64,000 nucleotides of DNA, taken from the NCBI RefSeq assembly GCF_011751745.2, contig NZ_CP061170.1, positions 1,364,001 through 1,428,000 on the forward strand, written 5' to 3'. A program made the translations under genes and the position numbers. The DNA is from Paramicrobacterium fandaimingii. Lineage in GTDB: Bacteria > Actinomycetota > Actinomycetes > Actinomycetales > Microbacteriaceae. The number at the start of each line of letters is the position of its first letter. Position 1 is the first letter of the stretch. Shown one piece after another: positions 9,601 through 17,605 of this stretch. Below the pieces are notes generated by a model that saw only the letters and a program-made list of their open reading frames with translations, was not told the origin of the DNA and did no database searches.

Positions 9601-9839
9601 CGGCAAGCGGGGGAGCCGCGCTGCTTTTCGTCTCGAGCGCCGTGAACGGGCGACGCTATCGCATCATGGCTCAGGATGCCGCTGACAGTGACGCGGAGGC
9701 CGCATTCGTCGAACGCCTCCTCGCCGTGGGAGAGGGAATGGCGGCGAGCACCTTTCCCGGCGCTGTCGATCTCGATGAGCGCGACCCGGCATCGGCGTTC
9801 ACGTATCGCATCCATCTGATCGCGGGAGTATCGGAATGA
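6693..9839 (+). CDS. adnA: AdnA-like helicase-nuclease subunit (UvrD-like ATPase plus PD-(D/E)XK nuclease)
   Basis: This is the likely AdnA subunit of the actinobacterial AdnAB double-strand-break resection machine. It has an N-terminal SF1 motor (Walker A GAPGSGKTTTL near residue 42; motif II VVVDDLQEFG near 243) and a C-terminal RecB-type nuclease. Nuclease motifs are GIVDRVERLPDGRVVVVDLK and the NAQLSAYQLA helix near residue 930. Length is about 1048 residues, like mycobacterial AdnA. Extending upstream in frame would run over two genes on the other strand. I prefer the GTG at 6693 because TACCGT lies 7 nt before it; GTG 6684 is the alternative. The stop overlaps the adnB start by 4 bp. 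Confidence 0.88.
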   Translation: MTQTIFAPLSDGDKHPDAPALDASQRAVVEAPSGRHYAVAGAPGSGKTTTLIEVIADRVQNRGIAPDEVLAIVPSRLAANRLRDALALRIGVPTSGPLARTVNSAAFQIVQRSMPTGSEPARLLTGAEQDHILAEILQGHVLDGTGPVWPASLGDDVRALQGFRTELRELMMRCVENGTSTAELRAHAAAHERPEWSAAADVIDEYGVVVDSYASAFRDSSELLAEAVQLVSEGSAIGGLRLVVVDDLQEFGPGMSRLLRAFASRGVDVIAFGDPDVAVSTFRGSDVGALARLGERLGAPVTDHTLATVHRGTRSIRELVSGIAERIGAAGGVEHRRAAAAADDGTDEPPVVRIEATSPAAEYRQIARVLREHRLFRDVPWSRMSVIVRSGALVPAVSKALALAEVPTKTPIGALSIRDAYASRQLLDAASLAIGYAEPTVELVESLATGPVCGVDTVALRRLKRELRNEDIAGGGTSTPAELIVQAFGHPNGFATIDSASARRAGRFAAALDSARQCAAGGGSIEEVLWTIWTASGRAESWGAQALGTGLAADEANRHLDAVMALFTAAKRFVERSPENPAEGFLDEVFSADVPEDSLTPQAAYDAVWVGTPNSAVATEVDVVVVAHVQEGAWPNPQIRGSLLYPQLLSSVLAGLPVGDLDPRADVLADELRMFALSVSRASTQVVVSASANDDEQPSVFFRFRPIAQAPVRDAREGQHPFTLRGLTGRLRRVATHGAHADDRAHAASALARLAQNSVDGAEPSQWYGMLEPSSTDPLVDLGDADAHVRVSPSKLETFEKSPLVWFIDTMAASPSGVIAGMGTVIHSAMENAGALPEPEQTDERLGTQALWADVEGRWKELRFDAPWIADAHMRRARDLVAALSEYLLDAKREGKTVVSAEGRFEVEVDHARLSGIVDRVERLPDGRVVVVDLKTGRTIPRAADIATNAQLSAYQLALARGAIGGAEGAASGGAALLFVSSAVNGRRYRIMAQDAADSDAEAAFVERLLAVGEGMAASTFPGAVDLDERDPASAFTYRIHLIAGVSE

Positions 9840-12800
9840 GCACACTCAGCGCACGTGAGATTGCACAACGGCTCGGGTTGCCACGTCCGACAGACGAGCA
9901 GGTCGTCGTCATCGAGGCGCCGCTCGAACCTGCCCTCGTCGTCGCCGGCGCCGGAAGCGGCAAGACCGAGACGATGGCCAACCGGATCGTCTGGCTGCTC
10001 GCGAACGAGTACATCTCCGTCTCGCAGGTGCTAGGGCTCACGTTCACGCGCAAGGCCGCAGGTGAGCTGGCCACCCGCGTGCGTGAGCGGATCGCACAGC
10101 TTCGGGGAAGCGACGGCCGCGACGACGATGTCCTTGAAGCGCCAACGATCTCAACGTACAACGCCTTCGCCGCCGCGCTCTTTCGTGAGTACGGCCGTCT
10201 CATCGGGCGCGAGCCCGACGTGACAGTCATCAGCGCGGCATCCGCATGGTCGCTCGCCCGCGACATTGTTGTGTCGAGTGACGATGAGCGGCTTGCCGAC
10301 ATCGACAAGAGCGTCGACACCATCACAACAGCCGTTGTGAGGGTCGCTCAGGCCCTGAGCGACAACGACGCGCTCGAGAGCATCCACGACATCGGCGTGC
10401 TCTGCGACGAGTTCACCGCCCTCGCCGATCTGCCGATCAACGACGAGACGAGTCGCAAGCGCAAACCAGATGACACGCTGATGGCGGCGTGCAGCGATGT
10501 CGCCGCGCTTCCCGTGCTGCTTGAGCACGCGCGTCGCTTTCACGACGAGAAGCGTGCTCGGGGGTTCATCGAGTTCAGCGACCAGGTGGCGCTCGCACTG
10601 CAGATCACTCGAACGATCGAGCGTGTTCCCGACGAGTACCGCGACCGCTTTCGCATCGTGATTCTTGATGAGTACCAAGACACCTCCGTCGTGCAGACCG
10701 AACTGCTGTCGAGGCTGTTCGCCGGTCACGGAGTGATGGCGGTGGGCGACCCGAACCAGTCGATCTACGGATGGAGAGGAGCGAGCGCCTCCAACCTTGC
10801 GCGCTTCAGCTCCGACTTCGGGGGTACGCGAGGGTTCTCGCTGTCAACGAGTTGGCGCAATGCCGCGTCGCTTCTCGATGCGGCGAATGCGCTCGTCGCC
10901 GAGCTGCCCACTCTGCGCGATGCTCCAGTGACCACCCTGACGCCGTCGCCGTTCGCCTCGCGCGGAACCGTGCAGATTCGGTATCCAGAGACGATTGTCG
11001 ATGAGGCAGACCAGGTCGCGTCGTGGCTTGCCGAACAGCTGCGGCAGCCTGGGCGTTCGGCAGCATTGCTCTGCCGCTCGCTGAAGACAATTCGGCCATT
11101 CACCGAGGCTCTGGAACGCCACGACGTTCCGTACCACGTGCTCGGGCTCGCCGGTCTGCTTGAACAGCCTGTCGTCGTCGACCTGATCTGCGCACTGCGC
11201 GTTCTCGACGATCCGACAGCCGGGTCTGAGCTCATCAGACTGCTCACCGGAGCTCGGTGGCGCGTCGGGCCGAAGGACATCGCCGGGTTGAGGCACACGG
11301 CGCGATGGCTCGCCGATCGTGATCTGCATCAGCAGCGTGTGCCAGAAGAGACGCGGCGACTGCTGCGAGAATCGGTGGCCGATGACGACAGCGCGTCTCT
11401 CGTCGACGCCCTCGATTTTCTCGTCACGGCCCCCGACTCCCACCGGGCGCTCGAGAAGATCGGCGAGAGCGGTCGTGAGCGAATGCGTTCGTGCGGTGAG
11501 CTGATCGCGCGTCTTCGCCGGCGCTCCGGGCTGGCCCTTGCCGACCTCGTGAGTCTCGTTGTGCAGGAGCTTCGCCTCGACATCGAGGTGGCGGCGAACG
11601 CCGCGAATCCGCTGGGCCGTTCGAGTCTCGAGTCTTTCTCCGACCAGATCTCGGCGTATCTCGCCGTCGACGAGCGCGGCGCACTTGGACCGTTCCTTGC
11701 GTGGCTTGCCGAAGCAGAGAAGCGCGAAAACCTCAGCCCACGCACCGAAGACCCCGAACCGGGAACCGTGCAGATTCTCACAATCCACGGTGCAAAGGGC
11801 TTGGAATGGGACAGCGTCGCCGTTCCTCGGCTCGTTGACGGCGAGCTGCCGTCGAAGGCACGCAACAGACGCGGGTGGATGTCATTCGGCGAGCTGCCCT
11901 ATGCGTTCAGAGGCGACCGTTTCGACCTTCCGGAGCTCGCCTGGAGGTCGGCGCAGAATCAGCAGGATTTCATTCGCGCGAACGCCGACTTCGCCGAGGC
12001 GATCGAGAGGCGAGGCGCGCAGGAGCAGCGTCGACTTGCCTATGTTGCCGTCACACGCGCCCGCGATGCTTTGCTTGCCACCGGATCGTTCTGGGCGACG
12101 CAAAAGCGACAGCGTGGTCCGGGCGCGTTCCTCGCAGAGATTCTGCGTGCAGTTCCCTCGGCGAGCGAGGGCCTGCCCGCGGCATCCGACCTCGACGAGA
12201 ATCCGCTCGCGATCGAGGTGGAGCCCCTGCCCTGGCCGCGCGATCCGCTCGGCGCGCGTCGGGCTGTCGTTCTCGAGGCAGCGCGAGCGGTGACCGAGGC
12301 AGACGCCGCAGTTCCGACCCGGTGGGACGATGAGATCTCCCTGCTGCTCGCAGAGAGGCAACGCAGACTGAGCACGGCGTCCAGCGTTGCACTGCCTCAG
12401 CGCGTCCCTGCCTCGCGCTTCAAAGACTTCGTGGCAGATCCGGATGCCGTGGCCACAGCGCTGCGACGGCCGATGCCGGAGCGGCCATACAGGCAGACAC
12501 GGCTGGGTACGCTCTTTCATTCGTGGGTGGAGGAGCGCTCCGGCCTCTATGGCTCCGTCGAAACCCTCGACTCGGATCTGTTCGACACAGACCTCGAGGT
12601 CGAGGCCGGAGGGACACTGCTGCCGGCAGAGCGAGCCGAACTCGACACCCTTGACACCCTCAAGACAATCTTCGAGGCATCAGAATGGGGCGACAAGAAG
12701 CCCATCGATGTGGAGCGTGAGATCAACTTCGTACTCGCCGACCAGATCATCATCTGCAAGCTCGATGCTGTGTACCGCACGGAGCAGGGCTACCAGATCG

Positions 12801-13027
12801 TCGATTGGAAGACGGGGAAGCCGCCGCGCACGGCCGGGGAACTCGCAGATCGCCAGCTGCAGCTTGCGCTCTACCGGGCGGCCTATGCGCAAGCGGAAGG
12901 GGTCGACCCAAACACCATCGATGCTGTTCTCTATTACGTCGCCGACGACCTGATCGTGCGCCCTGATCACGTCTCGTCTGAGGAGGAGCTGCGGTCGCTG
13001 TGGCTGTCGTCGCTCTCACGCAGCTGA
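9836..13027 (+). CDS. adnB: AdnB-like helicase-nuclease subunit
   Basis: This 1063-residue protein is the partner of AdnA. SF1A helicase motifs are AGAGSGKTETM (I, residue ~39), LTFTRKAAGEL (Ia), VILDEYQDTSVVQ (II, ~276), GDPNQSIYGWRGAS (III), TSWRN (IV), ILTIHGAKGLEWD (V, ~649) and LAYVAVTRARD (VI, ~734). A C-terminal PD-(D/E)XK nuclease follows, with CKLDAVYRTEQGYQIVDWKTG and QLQLALYRAAY. In mycobacteria AdnB is the dominant motor and both subunits cut DNA. ATGA overlap with adnA indicates translational coupling. The 3' end overlaps the convergent pseudokinase gene by 61 bp. Confidence 0.92.
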   Translation: MSTLSAREIAQRLGLPRPTDEQVVVIEAPLEPALVVAGAGSGKTETMANRIVWLLANEYISVSQVLGLTFTRKAAGELATRVRERIAQLRGSDGRDDDVLEAPTISTYNAFAAALFREYGRLIGREPDVTVISAASAWSLARDIVVSSDDERLADIDKSVDTITTAVVRVAQALSDNDALESIHDIGVLCDEFTALADLPINDETSRKRKPDDTLMAACSDVAALPVLLEHARRFHDEKRARGFIEFSDQVALALQITRTIERVPDEYRDRFRIVILDEYQDTSVVQTELLSRLFAGHGVMAVGDPNQSIYGWRGASASNLARFSSDFGGTRGFSLSTSWRNAASLLDAANALVAELPTLRDAPVTTLTPSPFASRGTVQIRYPETIVDEADQVASWLAEQLRQPGRSAALLCRSLKTIRPFTEALERHDVPYHVLGLAGLLEQPVVVDLICALRVLDDPTAGSELIRLLTGARWRVGPKDIAGLRHTARWLADRDLHQQRVPEETRRLLRESVADDDSASLVDALDFLVTAPDSHRALEKIGESGRERMRSCGELIARLRRRSGLALADLVSLVVQELRLDIEVAANAANPLGRSSLESFSDQISAYLAVDERGALGPFLAWLAEAEKRENLSPRTEDPEPGTVQILTIHGAKGLEWDSVAVPRLVDGELPSKARNRRGWMSFGELPYAFRGDRFDLPELAWRSAQNQQDFIRANADFAEAIERRGAQEQRRLAYVAVTRARDALLATGSFWATQKRQRGPGAFLAEILRAVPSASEGLPAASDLDENPLAIEVEPLPWPRDPLGARRAVVLEAARAVTEADAAVPTRWDDEISLLLAERQRRLSTASSVALPQRVPASRFKDFVADPDAVATALRRPMPERPYRQTRLGTLFHSWVEERSGLYGSVETLDSDLFDTDLEVEAGGTLLPAERAELDTLDTLKTIFEASEWGDKKPIDVEREINFVLADQIIICKLDAVYRTEQGYQIVDWKTGKPPRTAGELADRQLQLALYRAAYAQAEGVDPNTIDAVLYYVADDLIVRPDHVSSEEELRSLWLSSLSRS

Positions 13028-14187
13028 GAGAGATCGATGGGGCCCGTCGCCTGCTCATCCGGCGCAAGCGGCGACGCGTCGTCAGCCTTCGCCTCGTCTC
13101 CTGCCTTCGCTAGCTCGCGCTCAAATTCATCGGGGTCGAAGCTATCGGTGTCCAGGGAAATCGCCGATGCCCCCGCAACGGCAGAGGTCTCGGGGGTGTT
13201 CTTCAACATCTCCTGCACGTCGGCAACCGTCATGACGGGCCCGGGGGAAGACGACAGCGGAGACATGAGGTTGCCGAGAACGCTGTCAACGAGTCCATCG
13301 AGCATCGCGACTGCATCGTCGATGACGGTCTGGTCGTGCAGATCCTTGCCGTGCAGCAGCCAGCGAGCGAGCTCGAGCTCTGCATAGAGCATCGAGCGCT
13401 GCCGGATCATTGCGTCTGGCGTGCGAACACTCGCAGCGACGTATGCGGCAAAGACACTCTCCGCAGCTTCGCCTGCGGCAGAGAGCCAGTGCAGGTCCCG
13501 CGCCGGATCGGCGACCCGCAGTGACCCCCACCCGATCATCCCGGAGACGATGGGGCCCGCTTCGTGATCGGTGATGAGAAAGGAATCCGCGGCGACGGAA
13601 CCGCCGATGACCGTCGGCTGAAAGCGCCACAGCGCGTCGTCTGCCGCGGCATCCGCCCACCGCTTTCGCACGGCAGCGGGTAGCAATTTCGTCGCTGCCG
13701 CGCGCTCAATCACGTTTCGTGCTTCGTCTCTGCTGTCCGTTGAACTCTGCACGGGCAGGCCCGACTCAGAGACGAACGATCCGGGCAGTGCATGAATTGC
13801 GGCGAGAGCTCCGCCCATCGAACTGGCGACGCCGTCCCCTGGAGGAATCTCCTCTGCCTCGACCTGGTAGCCGGGAAGAAAATCATAGACGACGGCGCGC
13901 GTCTCGCCCGTTGGCGCCTGACCGAGCACGCGATGAACGTCGAACGGAAGTCGACTGCGAATGCCGTCACTCATCGCCTGCAGCACGAGGAGTTCGCGTG
14001 ACTGATCGGTCTCAGACTGCTGATTCGCCGGAACGCGAACCACGTAGCGTGTGTCATCGTCGGCGAGCAGCATCGCCGAGTCGAACGCTCCGTTCTCGCG
14101 GTGCCCGAGCTCGCCGCTGCCGATGAACGCCGTGCCTGGGAGGGCCGACGCCGCGACCGCCGCTAGAGTGAGAGGAGACCTGGCCAT
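12967..14187 (-). CDS. Aminoglycoside-phosphotransferase-fold protein with degenerate catalytic site (pseudokinase)
   Basis: The protein is 406 residues. The N-terminal part (about 1-290) has the APH/choline-kinase layout: nucleotide-binding-like strands (AMLLADDDTRYVVRVP), a hinge (RAVVYDFLPG) and an AIHALPG helix. Where active enzymes have HGDLHPGN, this one reads VIGGSVAADS; where they have IDWG, it reads MIGWGSLRVADPARDLHWL. Both catalytic Asp positions and the His are therefore lost. The last ~110 residues are an acidic/Ser-rich disordered extension. The start is the ATG at 14187 with TAACCT 7 nt upstream; a longer frame to 14232 is less likely. It lies antisense between adnB and nudC. 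Confidence 0.78.
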   Translation of the reverse strand: MARSPLTLAAVAASALPGTAFIGSGELGHRENGAFDSAMLLADDDTRYVVRVPANQQSETDQSRELLVLQAMSDGIRSRLPFDVHRVLGQAPTGETRAVVYDFLPGYQVEAEEIPPGDGVASSMGGALAAIHALPGSFVSESGLPVQSSTDSRDEARNVIERAAATKLLPAAVRKRWADAAADDALWRFQPTVIGGSVAADSFLITDHEAGPIVSGMIGWGSLRVADPARDLHWLSAAGEAAESVFAAYVAASVRTPDAMIRQRSMLYAELELARWLLHGKDLHDQTVIDDAVAMLDGLVDSVLGNLMSPLSSSPGPVMTVADVQEMLKNTPETSAVAGASAISLDTDSFDPDEFERELAKAGDEAKADDASPLAPDEQATGPIDLSQLRESDDSHSDRSSSSDET

Positions 14188-14194
14188 GGCATCT

Positions 14195-14200
14195 AGGTTA
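14195..14200 (-). promoter_or_regulatory. -10 box of a probable leaderless transcript (APH-fold gene)
   Basis: Minus-strand TAACCT ends 7 nt before the ATG at 14187, with no Shine-Dalgarno sequence between. It decides the start choice for this gene. Confidence 0.45.
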
Positions 14201-14256
14201 GGTCGTGAACCTCGTCGTGACCCGTGCGCCACGCCCGTTCAACCGTGAGGAGTCCG

Positions 14257-15150
14257 ATGACAGCCCTCGGCAGCCTTCCGCTGTCGCGTACAGCATTCGA
14301 TCGCGATGGAAATGCCCGAACCCAGCCCGGGTTTCTCGACGGCATCCGCACCGATGCACGAACACGGGCTGTTCTCGTGCGCGGACGCGACGTCGCCGTC
14401 GACGGTGAGAACCTCGACCTGCGGCTCTGCTCACAGCGCGAGAACACAGAGCAGATGGTGTACCTCGGCACCACCGTGGCTGACGAGAATGGCGTTGCGA
14501 CGGGCACGCCCGTCGTCGCCGTGAGAGCGGACGACGCCGACGCGAACTGGGCTCCGCTGCGTCAGATCGCAGCAACGCTGAGCGAGCGCGATGCGGGTCT
14601 TGCCGCAAGTTCCGTCGCCGTGCTCGGGTGGCACGAAGCATCCGGATTCTGCTCTCGGTGCGGCGCCGCGACGATTGTCGATCACGCGGGCTGGATGCGC
14701 CGCTGCCCGTCGTGCGAAACGGAACACTTTCCGCGCACCGACCCGGCAGTGATCGTTCGTGTGACGGATGCCGAGGATCGCCTGCTTCTCGGATCGAACT
14801 CCGCGTGGGAGGCCGGGCGCTACTCGCTTTTCGCCGGATTCGTTGAGGCGGGCGAATCGCTCGAGGCCGCGGTGATTCGCGAGGTGCACGAAGAGGCTGG
14901 TGTTCGGGTGACGCAGCCTCGGTATCTGGGATCGCAGCCCTGGCCTTTTCCCCGATCGCTCATGCTGGGTTACTCAGCGCAGCTCGAGAGCGATCAGGAT
15001 GCCCGTGACACCGTGCCCGACGGCGATGAGATTCTCGACGTGCGCCGGTTTACCCGCGCCGAGCTCGCAGACGAGACGAGTGGCGTTCTGCTGCCGGGGC
15101 GCTCGTCGATCGCGCACGCCATCATCGAGCAGTGGCTGGTGCGCGAGTGA
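14257..15150 (+). CDS. nudC: NAD(+)/NADH diphosphatase
   Basis: This 297-residue Nudix hydrolase cleaves NADH/NAD+ to NMN(H) and AMP and can remove NAD caps from RNA. Zinc ligands are CSRC (near residue 131) and CPSC (near 150). The Nudix box GFVEAGESLEAAVIREVHEE is at about 195-214. The diagnostic NADH-binding stretch SQPWPFPRSLML follows. The start is the ATG at 14257, preceded by GTGAGGAG; an upstream in-frame ATG lacks a binding site. The stop overlaps the uvrD2-like start (GTGA), so the two are co-translated. M. tuberculosis nudC (Rv3199c) occupies the same position beside uvrD2. Confidence 0.95.
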   Translation: MTALGSLPLSRTAFDRDGNARTQPGFLDGIRTDARTRAVLVRGRDVAVDGENLDLRLCSQRENTEQMVYLGTTVADENGVATGTPVVAVRADDADANWAPLRQIAATLSERDAGLAASSVAVLGWHEASGFCSRCGAATIVDHAGWMRRCPSCETEHFPRTDPAVIVRVTDAEDRLLLGSNSAWEAGRYSLFAGFVEAGESLEAAVIREVHEEAGVRVTQPRYLGSQPWPFPRSLMLGYSAQLESDQDARDTVPDGDEILDVRRFTRAELADETSGVLLPGRSSIAHAIIEQWLVRE

Positions 15151-16874
15151 CGCGGAGCCTGCTTGCCGATCTCGACGACGACCAAAGAGTCGTTGCCGAG
15201 ACGCTGCGCGGACCCGTGTGCGTGCTCGCCGGAGCGGGCACGGGAAAGACACGCGCGATCACCCATCGCATTGCGCACGGCGTGGCCACGGGAACGTACG
15301 CCGCGAACCGGCTGCTTGCGCTTACCTTCACGAACAGGGCGGCTGCCGAGCTTCGCGGTCGTCTGCGCCATCTTGGCGCGGGAAACGTGCCGGCGAAGAC
15401 ATTTCACTCCGCGGCGCTCAGCCAACTCGGCTACTTCTGGCCGCAGGTGGTCGGCGGCGATATGCCGCGGCTCGTTGAGGGCAAAGCCCGTATTCTCGGC
15501 CACGCCGCAGAAAAGCTGAAGCTCGGCGTCGACACCGCAACCCTGCGTGACCTTGCTGCCGAAGTGGAGTGGCGCAAGGTGTCTGGTCGAAGCATCGAGC
15601 AGTACGCGGACGCTGGGCGTCCGCTGCCCGGGCGCCTGGATATCGAGCAGACCGTCGCGATGCTTCAGACATACGAAGACCTCAAGGACGAGCGGCGTCT
15701 GATCGATTTTGAAGATGTGCTGCTGTCGTGCGCCGGCATGCTGGAGCAGGAGCCGCGTGTCGCCATGCAGGTGCGCGAGCAGTACCGCTTCTTCGTCGTT
15801 GACGAGTACCAAGACGTCTCACCGCTTCAGCAGCAGCTGCTTGACCTGTGGCTCGGCGATCGCCGAGAGCTCTGCGTCGTCGGCGACGCGAGCCAGACGA
15901 TCTTCTCGTTCGCGGGTGCGAGCTCGACATTTCTGCTGGGCTTCGGCGCCCGCTACGACGGGGCGAATGTGGTGCGGCTCGAGCGCAATTACCGTTCGAG
16001 CCAGCCGATCGTCACGACGGCGAACCGCCTCATGCGTGAGCGGCCGGGAGCGCTGACGTTGAAGGCTGCAGGGGCATCGGGCGACGAGCCAGCTCTCGAC
16101 CCAGACCTCGTGAGGTATCACAACGATATGGCGGAAGCGCGCGGCATTGCGCAGTCGATCCTGGTGCGCATTGAGGCCGGGGCTCGACCGGAGGACATTG
16201 CGGTGCTGTATCGCGTGAACGCGCAGGCCGCCGTGCTCGAGACCGCGCTGGGCGACGTCGGCGTGAGCTATCACGTTCGCGGGTCGACGCGCTTCTTTGA
16301 TCGCCCGGAGGTCAAGCGCGCAATACTCGCGCTGCGAGGGGCATCCGTTTCAGTGTCGGATGAGCCGCTCTTCAAATCGGTGAGCGACGTGCTGCGTTCG
16401 CTCGGCTGGAGTCAGATTCCCCCCGAGGGCCAGGGTGCCGTGCGTTCGGCGTGGGAACTGCTCAATGCGCTCATGGGACTTGTCGACCAGGCGCCCCCAG
16501 GCACAACGTTTCGAGAGTTCACCGACGATCTGCTTGAACGCCAGGCGGGGCAGCATGAGCCGACGATGCAGGCGGTCACCCTCGCGACACTGCATTCGGC
16601 AAAGGGCCTCGAGTGGGACGAGGTGTATCTGCCCGGACTCTCTGAAGGACTCATCCCGATCAGCTATGCGCGAAGCTTCGATCAGATCGATGAGGAGCGT
16701 CGGCTTCTCTACGTCGGCATCACGCGAGCGCGCCGACGCCTCACGATCACCTGGTCTGAAGAGGGCCAGCGTCGTCCTCGCGAGCGGTCGAGGTTTCTTC
16801 AAGAGATCGGCATCCGCAATCCGGATGCTGTCGGTGCACGTCCACCCGCTGCGGGGCGGAGGGCGACACCGTAA
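15147..16874 (+). CDS. UvrD2-like SF1A DNA helicase, short form
   Basis: This 575-residue 3'-5' helicase has AGAGTGKTRAITH (I), LTFTNRAAAELR (Ia), VVDEYQDVSPLQ (II), GDASQTIFSFAGAS (III), LERNYRSS (IV), TLHSAKGLEWDEVYLPG (V) and LLYVGITRARR (VI). Mycobacterial UvrD2 is about 700 residues, with an HRDC domain and a tetracysteine module after motif VI. Here the protein stops about 40 residues past motif VI, so both are absent. The GTG start overlaps the nudC stop. The last 128 bp are antisense to the ThiF-like gene. It probably acts in repair or replication-associated unwinding. Confidence 0.9.
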   Translation: MTRSLLADLDDDQRVVAETLRGPVCVLAGAGTGKTRAITHRIAHGVATGTYAANRLLALTFTNRAAAELRGRLRHLGAGNVPAKTFHSAALSQLGYFWPQVVGGDMPRLVEGKARILGHAAEKLKLGVDTATLRDLAAEVEWRKVSGRSIEQYADAGRPLPGRLDIEQTVAMLQTYEDLKDERRLIDFEDVLLSCAGMLEQEPRVAMQVREQYRFFVVDEYQDVSPLQQQLLDLWLGDRRELCVVGDASQTIFSFAGASSTFLLGFGARYDGANVVRLERNYRSSQPIVTTANRLMRERPGALTLKAAGASGDEPALDPDLVRYHNDMAEARGIAQSILVRIEAGARPEDIAVLYRVNAQAAVLETALGDVGVSYHVRGSTRFFDRPEVKRAILALRGASVSVSDEPLFKSVSDVLRSLGWSQIPPEGQGAVRSAWELLNALMGLVDQAPPGTTFREFTDDLLERQAGQHEPTMQAVTLATLHSAKGLEWDEVYLPGLSEGLIPISYARSFDQIDEERRLLYVGITRARRRLTITWSEEGQRRPRERSRFLQEIGIRNPDAVGARPPAAGRRATP

Positions 16875-17547
16875 TGCTCACGGCGGTCGATGACCGTCGG
16901 CCCTCGCGGTCGAACTCGTGAAGCATCCGGGTGGCGACAGCGGCGATGTCGCGGGCAAACGCGCCGCGATCGAGGTGAGACGAGACACCGAGCAGCTGGG
17001 ATTCGATTGCCGTCCAGGCCGGGTCATTGTCGACTCGCTCGCGGTCGATGCAATGCAGGCATGGCCCCTCACCTCCGATGATGAGCGGCCCGACGCGGGC
17101 TTCGGCATCGGAGATGACGACGGGCAGATGAGGAACGTCGCGGCTCAGCCATCGCACGGACAGCGCCGGGTCGATCACGAAGTGAGAGACGATAACGGCG
17201 ACGTCGGGAATCTCGTCGTCGTCTGCCGTGTCGACGTCACGCGCGATGTTCGTCGCGGTTTCGCCCGTTCCCTCGATCAGCACGCGCAATGGCGTGTGGG
17301 CGACGCGCGGAGCGCGGAGAGCGGGGGAGAGCACGGCGAGAAACGCGTCGACGTCGTCCTCGGTCAGGCCCTGATGCTCCCCGAGCACGCTCAGCGCGTG
17401 GCGGGGCACACCGCGGCGCACGGCGTAGAGCAGATGCTCAAGCGCCGGCGACAGCTCGGCGACGACGCGAACATCGTCGATGCCGAGCTGAACTGTCGTG
17501 GGGGAGCGCCACACGAGCGGAAAGCGTGGGTCGAGCTGGATAACCAT
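16747..17547 (-). CDS. Orphan ThiF/cyclodehydratase-like protein (E1/F-protein fold, zinc-Cys type)
   Basis: This 266-residue protein resembles the ThiF-like proteins annotated as bacteriocin cyclodehydratase or TOMM leader-binding factors. It has an N-terminal winged-helix-like region (DPRFPLVWRSPTTVQLG), a Rossmann-type core (RVLIEGTGETATNIARDV), the signature GGEGPCLHCIDRERVDNDPAW, and a C-terminal HPDCGC. The CxxC and CxC pairs would bind zinc. No YcaO enzyme, precursor peptide or dehydrogenase lies nearby, so a RiPP role is not supported by context. It follows the metalloprotease gene at 58 bp and is probably co-transcribed. Its C-terminal codons overlap the uvrD2 end antisense. Confidence 0.72.
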   Translation of the reverse strand: MVIQLDPRFPLVWRSPTTVQLGIDDVRVVAELSPALEHLLYAVRRGVPRHALSVLGEHQGLTEDDVDAFLAVLSPALRAPRVAHTPLRVLIEGTGETATNIARDVDTADDDEIPDVAVIVSHFVIDPALSVRWLSRDVPHLPVVISDAEARVGPLIIGGEGPCLHCIDRERVDNDPAWTAIESQLLGVSSHLDRGAFARDIAAVATRMLHEFDREGRRSSTAVSITVSPSAPQRVDVHRQHPDCGCRSLEETSTAREDDAGPLQTR

Positions 17548-17605
17548 GCTCGATATAGTGCCTCAGTCGGCATCCCTCACGCAGCGGTTATCCACAGGCG
17601 ACTCG

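Noticed and set aside
8616..9845. 409-residue open frame antisense to adnA
   Set aside because: It lies wholly under the adnA nuclease half, has no motif, and is a codon-structure shadow.
16747..17547. Ribosomally made peptide (RiPP) biosynthesis cluster
   Set aside because: No YcaO, precursor peptide, dehydrogenase or transporter specific to such clusters is within reach; only the ThiF-like protein is present.
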